Below are positions 7,764 through 15,885 of a stretch of 64,000 nt of DNA, one piece after another; position 1 is the stretch's first letter; the number at the start of each line of letters is the position of its first letter. Made by a program: the position numbers and the translations under genes. Source of the DNA: Clostridia bacterium (lineage in GTDB: Bacteria; Bacillota; Clostridia; Oscillospirales; Acutalibacteraceae); NCBI GenBank assembly GCA_017380575.1, contig JAFODS010000004.1, forward strand, positions 1-64,000, written 5' to 3'. The notes beneath the pieces are model-generated. The model was not told the DNA's origin. It searched no databases and was given only the letters and a program-made list of their open reading frames with translations.

Positions 7764-7792
7764 TTGTCTTTTTGCTGAAAATATGCAATAAT
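7764..7792 (+). promoter_or_regulatory. Putative promoter of the NSS transporter
   Basis: TTGTCT (7764-7769), 17-bp spacer, AATAAT (7787-7792). Confidence 0.5.
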
Positions 7793-7843
7793 ATCTGTAT
7801 ACATCCCGAAAGGGAAATTAACAATCTGAAACGGAGTTTTATT

Positions 7844-9202
7844 ATGGAACAGAAAAGAAGCGGTTTCACGGGTAAACTCGGATTTGTTCTTGCGGCGGCA
7901 GGCTCAGCTGTCGGCCTCGGCAACATCTGGCGTTTCCCTTATCTTGCGGCAAAGTACGGCGGAGGAATGTTCCTTCTTACGTATATCGTTCTTGCCGTTA
8001 CCTTCGGTTTTACACTTATGGTGGCTGAAATTGCACTCGGACGTAAAACACAGCTCAGCGCAATTTCTGCTTTTTCAAATCTTAACAAAAAGTTTTCATT
8101 CCTCGGCTATCTCGCATCAATCGTCCCCGTTATCATCCTTCCGTATTATTCGGTTATCGGCGGTTGGGTAACAAAATACCTTGTCGCATTCTGCAGCGGA
8201 AATGTAACACAGGCAGCGCAGGATTCATATTTCGGAAACTTTATCTCTTCAACAGGCGAACCGATTCTCTTTTTTGCAATCTTCCTCGGTCTTACGGCAC
8301 TCGTTGTTCTTTTCGGTGTTGAAAAAGGTATCGAAAAAATGAGTAAAGTTATGATGCCTGTTCTTGTTGTTCTTTCAATCGGTATTGCAATTTATTCCGC
8401 TTGCCTTCCGAATGCACTTGAAGGTGTTGTTTATTACCTTAAGCCTGACTTCTCACATTTCTCAATAACAACCGTTATTGCCGCTATGGGTCAGTTGTTC
8501 TATTCAATGTCACTTGCAATGGGTATTATGATCACATACGGCTCATATATGAAAAAGGATGTAAGCATTGAAAGCTCAACAAAACAAATCAGCCTTTTTG
8601 ATACAGGTATTGCTTTCTTTGCAGGTCTTATGATTATCCCTGCTGTTTTCTCTTTCTCAGGCGGAGACGAGTCAGCTCTCGGTCAGGGCCCCGGCCTTAT
8701 GTTCGTTACACTTCCCAAGGTGTTTAACAGCATGCCCGGCGGCAGCATCATCGGCATTGTTTTCTTTGTGCTTGTTCTTCTTGCTGCTCTCACCTCTTCG
8801 ATTTCACTTATGGAAACAATCGTTTCAATCTTTATCGATAAGTTCAAAATCAAGAGAATCCCTGCATGTATCGCAGTTATTGTTATCAGCATTGTTCTCG
8901 GCCTTGTTTCAACCCTCGGCTACGGTATGTGGGCAGAGGTTAAGGTTATCGGAATGCAGTTCCTTGATTTCTTTGATTTCATCAGTAACAGCGTTATGAT
9001 GCCGATCGTTGCACTCGTTACCTGCATCTTTGTCGGTTATGTTATCAAGCCCAAGGCAATCATTGAAGAAGTTGAACAGGAAAATGTTAAATTTTCAATG
9101 AAAAAGCTCTTTGTTGTAATGATTAAGTATATTGCTCCCGTATGCATTCTTCTTATTCTTGCATCATCAGTACTCGGAGCTTTCGGAATTATCAGCATTT
9201 AA
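7844..9202 (+). CDS. Sodium-dependent neurotransmitter:sodium symporter (NSS/SNF) family transporter
   Basis: 452 residues from ATG 7844, preceded by ACGGAG. The longer open frame begins inside the promoter region and was shortened. The N-terminus has the NSS hallmark GSAVGLGNIWRFPYLAAKYGG, which covers the unwound TM1 that binds Na+ and substrate. About 11-12 membrane spans follow. The family imports amino acids or related amines with Na+; the substrate is not readable here. The gene has its own promoter and a GC-rich hairpin terminator, so it is monocistronic. Its GC content returns to the normal level for the window, in contrast to the islet just upstream. Confidence 0.92.
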   Translation: MEQKRSGFTGKLGFVLAAAGSAVGLGNIWRFPYLAAKYGGGMFLLTYIVLAVTFGFTLMVAEIALGRKTQLSAISAFSNLNKKFSFLGYLASIVPVIILPYYSVIGGWVTKYLVAFCSGNVTQAAQDSYFGNFISSTGEPILFFAIFLGLTALVVLFGVEKGIEKMSKVMMPVLVVLSIGIAIYSACLPNALEGVVYYLKPDFSHFSITTVIAAMGQLFYSMSLAMGIMITYGSYMKKDVSIESSTKQISLFDTGIAFFAGLMIIPAVFSFSGGDESALGQGPGLMFVTLPKVFNSMPGGSIIGIVFFVLVLLAALTSSISLMETIVSIFIDKFKIKRIPACIAVIVISIVLGLVSTLGYGMWAEVKVIGMQFLDFFDFISNSVMMPIVALVTCIFVGYVIKPKAIIEEVEQENVKFSMKKLFVVMIKYIAPVCILLILASSVLGAFGIISI

Positions 9203-9219
9203 GTTAATAAACCATCTGA

Positions 9220-9250
9220 AACGTTGCACTTCACCGTGCAACGTTTTTTC
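9220..9250 (+). terminator. Terminator of the NSS gene
   Basis: AACGTTGCAC-ttcacc-GTGCAACGTT followed by TTTTC. Confidence 0.85.
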
Positions 9251-9314
9251 TTGTTTAAATCCGTTTTGTTTATTATGCTGAAAAATCAAGCACTTTTTAG
9301 TGGATTTGATTGTA

Positions 9315-9343
9315 TTGTTTTTTACGCTTTAATGTAGTAAAAT
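9315..9343 (+). promoter_or_regulatory. Promoter of the symporter/oxidoreductase operon
   Basis: TTGTTT (9315-9320), 17-bp spacer, TAAAAT (9338-9343); AAAAAAGGAG follows before ATG 9377. Confidence 0.65.
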
Positions 9344-9376
9344 ATTATCATTACAGAAAAAAGGAGATTAATAGTT

Positions 9377-10888
9377 ATGGCGAAAAACAAAAACACTTTC
9401 ACCAAAGCTCCTGCCAATGCTCTGCCGTCAGGTACGGGCAAAAGCGTTACAAAATTTGAATATTTCTGCCTGATGCTCGCACGTATCGGCGGTATGTTCG
9501 GAACAACCCTTACAGGTACACTTGCTGCAGCATTCCTGCACGAGCTTTATTACGGTCCTGTTGGTGTCAATTCGGATGAAATTGCCGAAATCCTTGCTGT
9601 TCAGACAACACTTACAACTGTTCTCGGTATAGCCGTCGGTCTTATATCGGCTACAATCGTACAGAAGTGGAAGACACGTTGGGGTCGTTACCGTCAGTGG
9701 TACATCATCTGCCTTGTGCCGATGTTTGCACTTACAGTTCTTTACTTCTACGTTCCTCAGGGTTGGACCGTTCAGCAGATGACATTGTTCCGTTACGGAA
9801 TTGCCTGCTGTCAGACAATTTTCAATGCGTTCAACAACCTCGGACAGAATGTTGCTCAGGTTATTTCTCCGAACCCGAAAGAAAAGAAAACTGTTGCAAC
9901 AATCTGGCAGCTTTCATACTATATCGGTTACGGCGGAGCATACATTGCAACAGCTGTTTACGGAATTTTCAGTGATGATAAGAATCAGATGTATATGACT
10001 CTCGGTGTTGTTGCCGGTATAGTTACATTGTTCGGTAACCTCATGTGCGGTCTTTTCTGTAAGGAAAGAATCGAGCTTCCGAAGAAAGAAAAGGTCAAAG
10101 TTTCAAAGACTCTTCTCACCCTTTTCAAATACAAAAACTACCGTGCATATCAGTATATGGTATGGGTTAACAACTTCGCGGTGCTCGGCAAGATGTCAAC
10201 ATTTCTTGCAGCAATTACCGTCGGTTCATCAAACAATCTTCTCCTCACACTTCCGACTGCTGTCGGCACGGTTGTTGGTAACCTTATAACAACAAAGCTT
10301 TCCAAGAAACACGAGCCTACAAAGCTTCTTAAATTCTGCGGACCGTACTCTATGGTTTCAGCAGGCATACTTTTTGCAATCTGTTTTGTTGAAGCAAAGA
10401 TGGGTATTATGTTCTTCTCAGGCTGGAACAGCATTTTCTTCTATGTATTCTATTTCCTCTTCGGTGTAGGTATCGGTGTTCAGGAGCTTTCAAAATCTCA
10501 TTTTGATGTTGAATACTTCGACTATCTTGAGTGGCAGACGGGCGACCGTATCGAAGCTATTCAGGGCGTTATTCCGGGCTGGATCAATACAGCAATCAAC
10601 TATGCAAGAGAATTGATTATTCCGTTTATGATTGCATGGGTTGGTTATGAATCTTCATCTGAAGGTAACCTCGTTGCAACAATGCAGGCAAAGCCGGATT
10701 ATCTGAATACCTGTCTCTGGATTCTCGGATTCCTTCTCTTTGGCTACACTCTCAGCAATGTTCTCAAAGCAATTATCCTTAAAACTCTTTATGATGTTGA
10801 AGGAGAAAAGAAAGAGCAGATGTATCGTGAACTTGAGCAGATCCGTGCAAAACGTCACGAGGAAAACAAGGCTATTGCAAGCAAGTAA
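9377..10888 (+). CDS. MFS sugar:cation symporter (GPH-like family)
   Basis: 503 residues with about 12 membrane spans and a charged C-terminal tail (EKKEQMYRELEQIRAKRHEE). The pattern after TM2, KWKTRWGRYRQWYIICLVP, matches the RWGrfRPwll-type motif of glycoside-pentoside-hexuronide symporters. It would import a glycoside or monosaccharide with Na+ or H+. The start follows AAAGGAGATT. It is 18 bases upstream of an FAD-dependent oxidoreductase gene and shares its promoter and terminator. The pairing suggests import of a compound that the oxidoreductase then modifies; this is inference. Confidence 0.82.
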   Translation: MAKNKNTFTKAPANALPSGTGKSVTKFEYFCLMLARIGGMFGTTLTGTLAAAFLHELYYGPVGVNSDEIAEILAVQTTLTTVLGIAVGLISATIVQKWKTRWGRYRQWYIICLVPMFALTVLYFYVPQGWTVQQMTLFRYGIACCQTIFNAFNNLGQNVAQVISPNPKEKKTVATIWQLSYYIGYGGAYIATAVYGIFSDDKNQMYMTLGVVAGIVTLFGNLMCGLFCKERIELPKKEKVKVSKTLLTLFKYKNYRAYQYMVWVNNFAVLGKMSTFLAAITVGSSNNLLLTLPTAVGTVVGNLITTKLSKKHEPTKLLKFCGPYSMVSAGILFAICFVEAKMGIMFFSGWNSIFFYVFYFLFGVGIGVQELSKSHFDVEYFDYLEWQTGDRIEAIQGVIPGWINTAINYARELIIPFMIAWVGYESSSEGNLVATMQAKPDYLNTCLWILGFLLFGYTLSNVLKAIILKTLYDVEGEKKEQMYRELEQIRAKRHEENKAIASK

Positions 10889-10906
10889 TTTAAAAGAGGA
10901 ATTTTT

Positions 10907-12310
10907 ATGGAAATGTATGATGTTTTAATTGTCGGCGGTTCTACAACAGGCTGTTGGTTTGCAGAAAAAATGGCTGAAAACGGCAGTAAAGTTCTTGTTA
11001 TAGAAAAACAGCTTCCCGATGACGTTTCAAGGACATATGATATCTTCCATATGGGTGAAGCCGAAATGGAACGTTTCGGACTTGACACTCTTGACGAAGA
11101 TAATCCTGTGCGCGAATTTCGTTTTGAGCATTCGTCAATGATTTCACCTTACGGTACATATTATAAAAGAGGTGCTGACTCGCCCGTAATCGGTCTTCAT
11201 AAGCACGATTACATTATGCTTATGGCTGAAAAAGCAAAAGCGAAGGGTGCAGAGTTCATTTACGGTGCAGACTTTAAAGATTTCATTTACGATGCTAACG
11301 GAAAAATTGCAGGTGCTAAGTTTATGACAGCTGACGGTGAACAGTCAGCTTATGCAAAAATTGTTGCAGACTGTTCGGGTATTCCGTCCGTTGCAAGACG
11401 TAAGCTTCCCGATTCGTCACCCGTATGTAACTTCACTATAACACCGAAAGATATTCTTTACGTTGTGCTTTATTACGTCAAGTATCTTGACGAAAACGTA
11501 AAGCCACGTGAATATGACGGATTCTTTATGCAGTATAAAGCGTGGTCAGCCCCCGCAGGTGAAGGCTACGATGCAATACTCGGTATCGGAGGCAGCTATT
11601 CTTACGAATACGCAGAAGAAATTTTCAACGAGCAGTATTCAAAGAATGTTAAGTATCCCGATTACGAGGTTAAGAAGGTTGAAAAAGGTATGACACCGTA
11701 TCACCGTTCTGTTTATTCTTTTGTTGACGACGGATTTATTGCAATGGGTGATGCAGCTTGCCTTACAAAACCGACCTGTGGTGAGGGTTGCACATCTTCA
11801 CTTGTTCAGGGTGAAATCGCTGTTGAGGTTATTTCCAAACTTCTTAAAGAAAAGCTCCCGCTTACAAAAGAAAATATGTGGAGTATCAACTCCAGATATA
11901 TGAAAGCTCAGGGTAAAGACTTTGACTTCATGCGACCGCTTCTTATGGGTGTTGTTTCTCTTACATATGAGGAAGCTGAGTATATGTTTGCAAACGACAT
12001 TGTGTTCAGCGAGAAGCTCTTCGGCGGAATGGAAGATAACAACCTCAGCCTTAAAGGAAACGATGTTGCAATGTGGCTCGGCAAGATTGCCGCTGCTGTT
12101 GCGAAGAAGAAAATCAGCTCCGATTCAATCGGTAAGGTAATCAAGGGACTCCGACAGGCTGTTGAAATCGGTGCACTTTACGATAAGTATCCCGAATTGC
12201 CCGAAGACTTCCCGGCATGGAAGGAAAAAGCAGATAAAAAATGGGCAGAAATCGGAACACTCGCCGATACCTGCGACCCTGAAATTCTGAAAAAATTAGG
12301 AATAGCATAA
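10907..12310 (+). CDS. FAD-dependent oxidoreductase (geranylgeranyl-reductase-like)
   Basis: 467 residues. The N-terminal dinucleotide-binding motif is VLIVGGSTTGCWFAEKMA, with the acidic end of the second strand in VLVIEKQ. The later motif GFIAMGDAACLTKPTCGEG matches the conserved GD of FAD proteins related to p-hydroxybenzoate hydroxylase and geranylgeranyl reductases. It is likely cytoplasmic and reduces or oxidises an imported or lipid-like substrate; the actual reaction is unknown. The start follows AAAAGAGGAATTTTT. It is cotranscribed with the symporter in front and ends in a bidirectional terminator shared with the convergent isomerase gene. Confidence 0.82.
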   Translation: MEMYDVLIVGGSTTGCWFAEKMAENGSKVLVIEKQLPDDVSRTYDIFHMGEAEMERFGLDTLDEDNPVREFRFEHSSMISPYGTYYKRGADSPVIGLHKHDYIMLMAEKAKAKGAEFIYGADFKDFIYDANGKIAGAKFMTADGEQSAYAKIVADCSGIPSVARRKLPDSSPVCNFTITPKDILYVVLYYVKYLDENVKPREYDGFFMQYKAWSAPAGEGYDAILGIGGSYSYEYAEEIFNEQYSKNVKYPDYEVKKVEKGMTPYHRSVYSFVDDGFIAMGDAACLTKPTCGEGCTSSLVQGEIAVEVISKLLKEKLPLTKENMWSINSRYMKAQGKDFDFMRPLLMGVVSLTYEEAEYMFANDIVFSEKLFGGMEDNNLSLKGNDVAMWLGKIAAAVAKKKISSDSIGKVIKGLRQAVEIGALYDKYPELPEDFPAWKEKADKKWAEIGTLADTCDPEILKKLGIA

Positions 12311-12316
12311 AATTAA

Positions 12317-12346
12317 GCACTTGCTTCAGACGAAGCAAGTGCTTTT
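12317..12346. terminator. Bidirectional terminator between convergent genes
   Basis: GCACTTGCTTC-agac-GAAGCAAGTGC is followed by TTTTA on the + strand, with an A-rich left flank that serves the minus strand. Confidence 0.88.
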
Positions 12347-12349
12347 ATA

Positions 12350-13189
12350 TTACAGTATGCTTTTTAAAAATTCATAACCTTTCGGAACACCTGTGAGAGG
12401 GCTTTCCTGACCTTCATATTCAAGAGTTACCCAACCGTCGTAACCGACACCTTTAATTAACTCAAGGCACTCCTTAACAGGCACAACACCGTCTCCGAGA
12501 ACTGAACCGCAGAGATGGTTGTCTGCTCTTGTACGGAAATATCCATCAGGACGTTCTTCGGACTTGTCTTTATAATAAAAATCTTTAACGTGAGCATATG
12601 CGATATAGTTTACGCCAACCTTAACTGCATCAAGAGGATTTTCATCAGCACACATAAAGTTACCGATATCGACAAGCCAGCCGAAGTTTTCGTGATCAAC
12701 CGCCTTCATAAGAGCTTCAACGCGGTCGCTCTGCTGACAGTAATAACCGTGATTTTCAACGGAAGTCTTAATTCCCTTTGTTGCCGCATATTCAGTAACT
12801 GCACGGCAACCCTTTGCAAGTGTCGGAAGATATTTTTCAAAGCCTTCAAGAGAAAATCTTTCTTCTTCGGGACCGCCCGATGCATCGTGTCGCATAACCT
12901 TAACACCGAGGATTTCAGCGATATCAATTTCACCCTTAAGGCGTTCAATCTCGCTGTCGCAATCCCTGTTTATGAAATCAGCACCGATTGCATAGTTTGT
13001 AATCGGAAGTGAAAGCTCATCCGAAAGAGCCTTCAATGCCTTCGCGTGGTCTGCTTTTGCTACACCCTCGGGAGGATTAATCTCAGCAAATTCAATGCCG
13101 TCAAAGCCCATTTCCTTTGCGAGGTGCATACGGCTGAAATCATCAGTACCTAATGCTGAATAACTGTAACTGCTGACAGAAACTTTCAT
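12350..13189 (-). CDS. Sugar phosphate isomerase/epimerase (AP-endonuclease-2-like TIM barrel)
   Basis: 279 residues. It has the xylose-isomerase-like TIM-barrel pattern: FDGIEFAEINPP near residue 30, a VENHGYYCQ metal site near 150, NFGWLVDIGNF near 175, HVKDFYYK near 206 and the final WVTLEYEGQE. Such proteins isomerise or epimerise sugars, inositol derivatives or hydroxypyruvate using a divalent metal. It is cytoplasmic. It starts 2 bases after the stop of a second barrel of the same superfamily, so the two are translationally coupled. Possibly they catalyse successive steps on the same sugar. Confidence 0.85.
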   Translation of the reverse strand: MKVSVSSYSYSALGTDDFSRMHLAKEMGFDGIEFAEINPPEGVAKADHAKALKALSDELSLPITNYAIGADFINRDCDSEIERLKGEIDIAEILGVKVMRHDASGGPEEERFSLEGFEKYLPTLAKGCRAVTEYAATKGIKTSVENHGYYCQQSDRVEALMKAVDHENFGWLVDIGNFMCADENPLDAVKVGVNYIAYAHVKDFYYKDKSEERPDGYFRTRADNHLCGSVLGDGVVPVKECLELIKGVGYDGWVTLEYEGQESPLTGVPKGYEFLKSIL

Positions 13190-13191
13190 AA

Positions 13192-14040
13192 TTATACACC
13201 CATCTTACCGTTGAGGAACTCAACTGCTTTTCTGATGTCGCGTGCAGGATCGTCGCCTACCTCACGCTCAATTGTAAGGAAGCCCTTATAACCGATATCC
13301 TCAAGAGCCTTGAGGTATTCGTCCCAGTTTACGCTACCCTCGCCGAGAGGCACTTCGATGAATGAATCGTGAGTAACGATGTGGGATTCAACCATACCGT
13401 AAACGATTTCGGGGTCAACAAAGAAGTTCTGCTTGCCGTCCTTAGCATGTGTATGTACGATATAATCCTTGAGGTTATGAACAGCCTTTGCAGGGTCGTC
13501 ACCTGTTACCATAACGAGGTTTGCAGGGTCAAGGTTTACACCGACGCCTGTTGAGCCGAGTGAATCAAGGAAAGTCTTAAGGGTAGCAGATGTTTCAGGA
13601 CCTGTTTCAATGGCGAAATGAGCATCGATGCTGTCTGCATAACGGCTGAGCTCGAAGCAAGCCTCCTGAAGAACCTTGTATCTGTCGCGATTCGGATCTG
13701 ACGGAACAACACCGATATGAGTTGTAACAACGTCTGTTTCAAGCTCCTTAGCAAGGTCAAGAATACGCTTTGATTTTTCAATCTTTGCAGGATTGCGGTC
13801 AGCAAATGCGAATCCGCCACCGCCAAGGTCACCGCAGAGAGCAGAAATTACAAGACCGTTGTCCTTAACAAGGTTAAGGAAATCTTTTCTCTGCTGAGCT
13901 GAAAGATTTTCAGGTGCCATTTCACCGCTTGTTGAATAAACCTGAATACCCTGAGCACCAACCTCAGCAGCCTTAACAACCGCCTCTTTGATCGGCACAC
14001 GGAAGCTGTCTATAATTACACCGATAGGAAATTTATACAT
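13192..14040 (-). CDS. Sugar phosphate isomerase/epimerase family TIM barrel
   Basis: 282 residues from ATG at 14040, preceded by AAAAGGAGT. The longer frame to 14145 runs over the promoter and was trimmed. Motifs of the xylose-isomerase-like superfamily are GAQGIQVYSTSG near residue 28, VTTHIGVVP near 100, FAIETGPE near 142, GVNLDPANLV near 170, HTHAKDG near 200 and FLTIEREVGDD near 257. The metal-binding Glu, Asp and His ligands appear intact. It is the first gene of a two-gene operon with the barrel at 12350-13189. The exact sugar is not identifiable. Confidence 0.85.
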   Translation of the reverse strand: MYKFPIGVIIDSFRVPIKEAVVKAAEVGAQGIQVYSTSGEMAPENLSAQQRKDFLNLVKDNGLVISALCGDLGGGGFAFADRNPAKIEKSKRILDLAKELETDVVTTHIGVVPSDPNRDRYKVLQEACFELSRYADSIDAHFAIETGPETSATLKTFLDSLGSTGVGVNLDPANLVMVTGDDPAKAVHNLKDYIVHTHAKDGKQNFFVDPEIVYGMVESHIVTHDSFIEVPLGEGSVNWDEYLKALEDIGYKGFLTIEREVGDDPARDIRKAVEFLNGKMGV

Positions 14041-14068
14041 AATAATTACTCCTTTTGCATTTTTTATT

Positions 14069-14097
14069 ATTATATAAAAAGTAGCAAGGAATTTCAA
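14069..14097 (-). promoter_or_regulatory. Promoter of the isomerase pair
   Basis: On the minus strand: TTGAAA (14097-14092), 17-bp spacer, TATAAT (14074-14069). Confidence 0.82.
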
Positions 14098-14157
14098 TAT
14101 AAAACTCAAAATTAATGAAGTTGCATTTTCAAGTTCAGTTTTCACTTATTACTGATA

Positions 14158-14470
14158 AATTCGGGTTTGTCGGGGTCTTTGATTTCGCACAATCTGACTC
14201 TGTGTTCGTAGGGACCGGCCTCCCGGACGGTCCGCAGATTCTGCTGAGTTAACGGACGGTCGAGGACGCCCGTCCCTACGCAGTTGACTGAAACAAGGTT
14301 CGTAGGGACAGATATTATCTGCCCGACATTTTGCACATTTCTGACGGGACGTCGAGGACGTCGTCCCCTACACGGTTATTTGAAACTAGGTCCGTATGGG
14401 AGCCGTTTCGACTCCCATAATTAACGCTGTTTTTTCGGGACGGGAAACCCGTCCCCTACGACCGATATTT
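14158..14470. repeat. Hairpin-module array, copy A
   Basis: Six palindromic modules are joined by short spacers, many with CGTAGGG or CCCTACG at an edge: GGACCGGCCTCCCGGACGGTCC, GGACGGTCGAGGACGCCCGTCC, GGGACAGATATTATCTGCCC, GGGACGTCGAGGACGTCGTCCC, TGGGAGCCGTTTCGACTCCCA and GGGACGGGAAACCCGTCCC. The first part is close to copy C at 49169-49435. With the adjoining repeat it fills the gene-free stretch 14142-14740. Confidence 0.75.
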
Positions 14471-14492
14471 TAGAATCGTGCGTAAATCCAAG

Positions 14493-14606
14493 CCTTCCCC
14501 TTGAGGTGATTCCCCTGTTAGGGGAAATGTCGCGTTAGCGACAAAAGGGTGCCCGTTTTCGGAGAAAAAAGGTGGCATTTTCGTAAGAAAATGGCGGATG
14601 AGGTGG
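14493..14606 (+). repeat. CCTTCCCC...GGATGAGGTG repeat, long copy
   Basis: It begins with CCTTCCCCTTGAGG and ends with GGATGAGGTGGT, the same ends as the 45-bp copies at 27399-27443 and 27793-27837. The interior carries extra small palindromes: TTCCCCTGTTAGGGGAA, TGTCGCGTTAGCGACA and CATTTTCGTAAGAAAATG. Confidence 0.65.
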
Positions 14607-14639
14607 TAATAAACAAATAGATAAACCCGAATTAAACGT

Positions 14640-14697
14640 ACTGTTTCTTTCTACAAACTTCGTTTGTATCCTCCTTGTTCGAATCCCTTTCAGAATA
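14640..14697 (-). repeat. tRNA-derived remnant behind tRNA-Arg
   Basis: Read on the minus strand it starts AAAGGGATTCGAACAAGGAGG and continues with the hairpin ACAAACGAAGTTTGT. As behind tRNA-Ser, the reverse complement of a T-arm lies just after the tRNA terminator, followed by a small hairpin. Confidence 0.45.
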
Positions 14698-14702
14698 TAA
14701 AA

Positions 14703-14740
14703 AAAAGAACAGGCAACACACGAAGTGTTTCCTGTTCTTT
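14703..14740 (-). terminator. Terminator of tRNA-Arg
   Basis: AAGAACAGG...ACACGAAGTGT...CCTGTTCTT forms a long hairpin, followed by T bases on the minus strand. Confidence 0.85.
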
Positions 14741-14817
14741 TGGCGTGCTGCAAGGGATTCGAACCCCTGACCTTTTGGTTCGTAGCCAAACACTCTATCC
14801 AGCTGAGCTAGCAGCAC
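14741..14817 (-). tRNA. tRNA-Arg (anticodon ACG), CCA encoded
   Basis: The minus strand gives acceptor GTGCTGC / GCAGCAC, discriminator G and CCA. The anticodon stem-loop TTTGG-CTACGAA-CCAAA reads ACG, and the T-loop is TTCGAAT. A34 would be converted to inosine by TadA. Confidence 0.97.
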
Positions 14818-14968
14818 ATTTCTTAATGCTCAGGTATTATATCACCACAGCGAAGAAAAATCAAGTGTTTTTTGAAAGTTTTTTCAAAAAACTGATTTTT
14901 ATTTTTATAATCCTTGAATTTGTATCCTTCAAAAATGGTAACTCTTATTTTTTTCTTCAAAAAACCTC

Positions 14969-14999
14969 TTGACCATAACGTTACGTTATGGTTTATAAT
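14969..14999 (+). promoter_or_regulatory. MerR-type promoter with palindromic operator
   Basis: TTGACC (14969-14974) and TATAAT (14994-14999) are 19 bp apart, the long spacer typical of MerR-controlled promoters. CCATAACGTTACGTTATGG (14973-14991), a near-perfect palindrome, fills the spacer. It lies directly before the MerR gene, so autoregulation is expected. Confidence 0.85.
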
Positions 15000-15018
15000 G
15001 TGTTCAGAGGTGATAGGT

Positions 15019-15750
15019 TTGCATATAAAAGATTTTTCTGAACTGACGGGTGTCAGCATCCGTACGCTGCATTATTACGATGAAATCGGTTTATTAAAAC
15101 CTGCATCCACAGATGAGCAAAACGGATACAGGGATTATGACGAAGGTTCGCTTGAAAGGATGACGGAAATTCTCTTTTTCCGTGAGCTAGACTTCCCTCT
15201 TAAAGACATTGCTGAAATTCTTTCATCCGAAAGCTATGACAAAAAATCAGCACTCGGCAAGCAAAAGGAACTTCTTATCCTAAAAAAAGAACGTCTTGAA
15301 AATCTCATTTGTGCAATTGAAAAATTTGAAAAAGGAGAAATACCGATGAATACATTTAACAACAATAAATATGAAGATGCACGTAAAAAATATGAAAACG
15401 AAGCAAAACAGCGTTGGGGAAATACGGAAGCTTACAAAGAAAGTGAAAGAAAAACCGCAGGTTATTCTGAAGAAAAAATGAACGACGTCAACGCGGGGCT
15501 CAATGCAGTTCTTGCAGAATTTGCCGAGGCACTCAAAAACGGTGCAACCCCCGAAAGTGAATCTGCTCAGGCTCTTGTTAAAAAACTTCAGGCTTATATC
15601 ACCGAAAATTTTTATACCTGCACAAAAGAAATTCTTGCCGGACTCGGTCAGATGTATGTTGCAGACGAGCGTTTCAAAGAAAATATCGACAAAAACGGCA
15701 ACGGCACAGCAGAATTCATTTCTTCTGCTATTGAAATTTTTTGCAAATAA
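15019..15750 (+). CDS. MerR-family regulator with TipAS ligand-binding domain
   Basis: 243 residues from TTG 15019, 5 bases after AGAGGTGA; upstream in-frame codons overlap the promoter. Residues 1-110 are a MerR winged helix plus dimerisation helix (IKDFSELTGVSIRTLHYYDE, then GLLKPASTDEQNGYRDY). Residues about 115-243 match the TipAS fold (KYENEAKQRWGNTEAYKES, then a helical region). TipAL-type regulators bind thiopeptide or other antibiotics and activate promoters with 19-bp spacers. The operator in front implies self-control. Divergence or linkage to a drug pump is not seen; the next gene, a ClC channel, has its own promoter. Confidence 0.9.
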   Translation: MHIKDFSELTGVSIRTLHYYDEIGLLKPASTDEQNGYRDYDEGSLERMTEILFFRELDFPLKDIAEILSSESYDKKSALGKQKELLILKKERLENLICAIEKFEKGEIPMNTFNNNKYEDARKKYENEAKQRWGNTEAYKESERKTAGYSEEKMNDVNAGLNAVLAEFAEALKNGATPESESAQALVKKLQAYITENFYTCTKEILAGLGQMYVADERFKENIDKNGNGTAEFISSAIEIFCK

Positions 15751-15775
15751 AAATAAGAATATGTTAACAATAATA

Positions 15776-15804
15776 TTGTAGTTTTTATTGTTCTGTGCTA
15801 TAAT
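15776..15804 (+). promoter_or_regulatory. Promoter of the ClC gene, with a leader hairpin
   Basis: TTGTAG (15776-15781), 17-bp spacer, TATAAT (15799-15804) with upstream TG. A stem CGCGCA / TGCGCG near 15810-15846 lies in the leader. It does not match the fluoride riboswitch consensus. Confidence 0.65.
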
Positions 15805-15885
15805 CGGACGCGCATTCTGACGAAACAAAAATCGCAGACTGCGCGTTATATTTTACAATCAGTTATAATTGCTCAGGTGATATAA

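Noticed and set aside
14158..14470. CRISPR array
   Set aside because: The palindromic units differ from each other and the spacing is irregular; there is no constant repeat/spacer pattern and no cas gene.
14535..14972. Short open frames across tRNA-Arg
   Set aside because: They read through the tRNA, its terminator and the downstream repeat; no start signals.
15782..15885. Fluoride riboswitch before the ClC gene
   Set aside because: There is a leader hairpin, but the conserved fluoride-aptamer segments are absent, and the ClC motif GKEGA does not point to the fluoride type.
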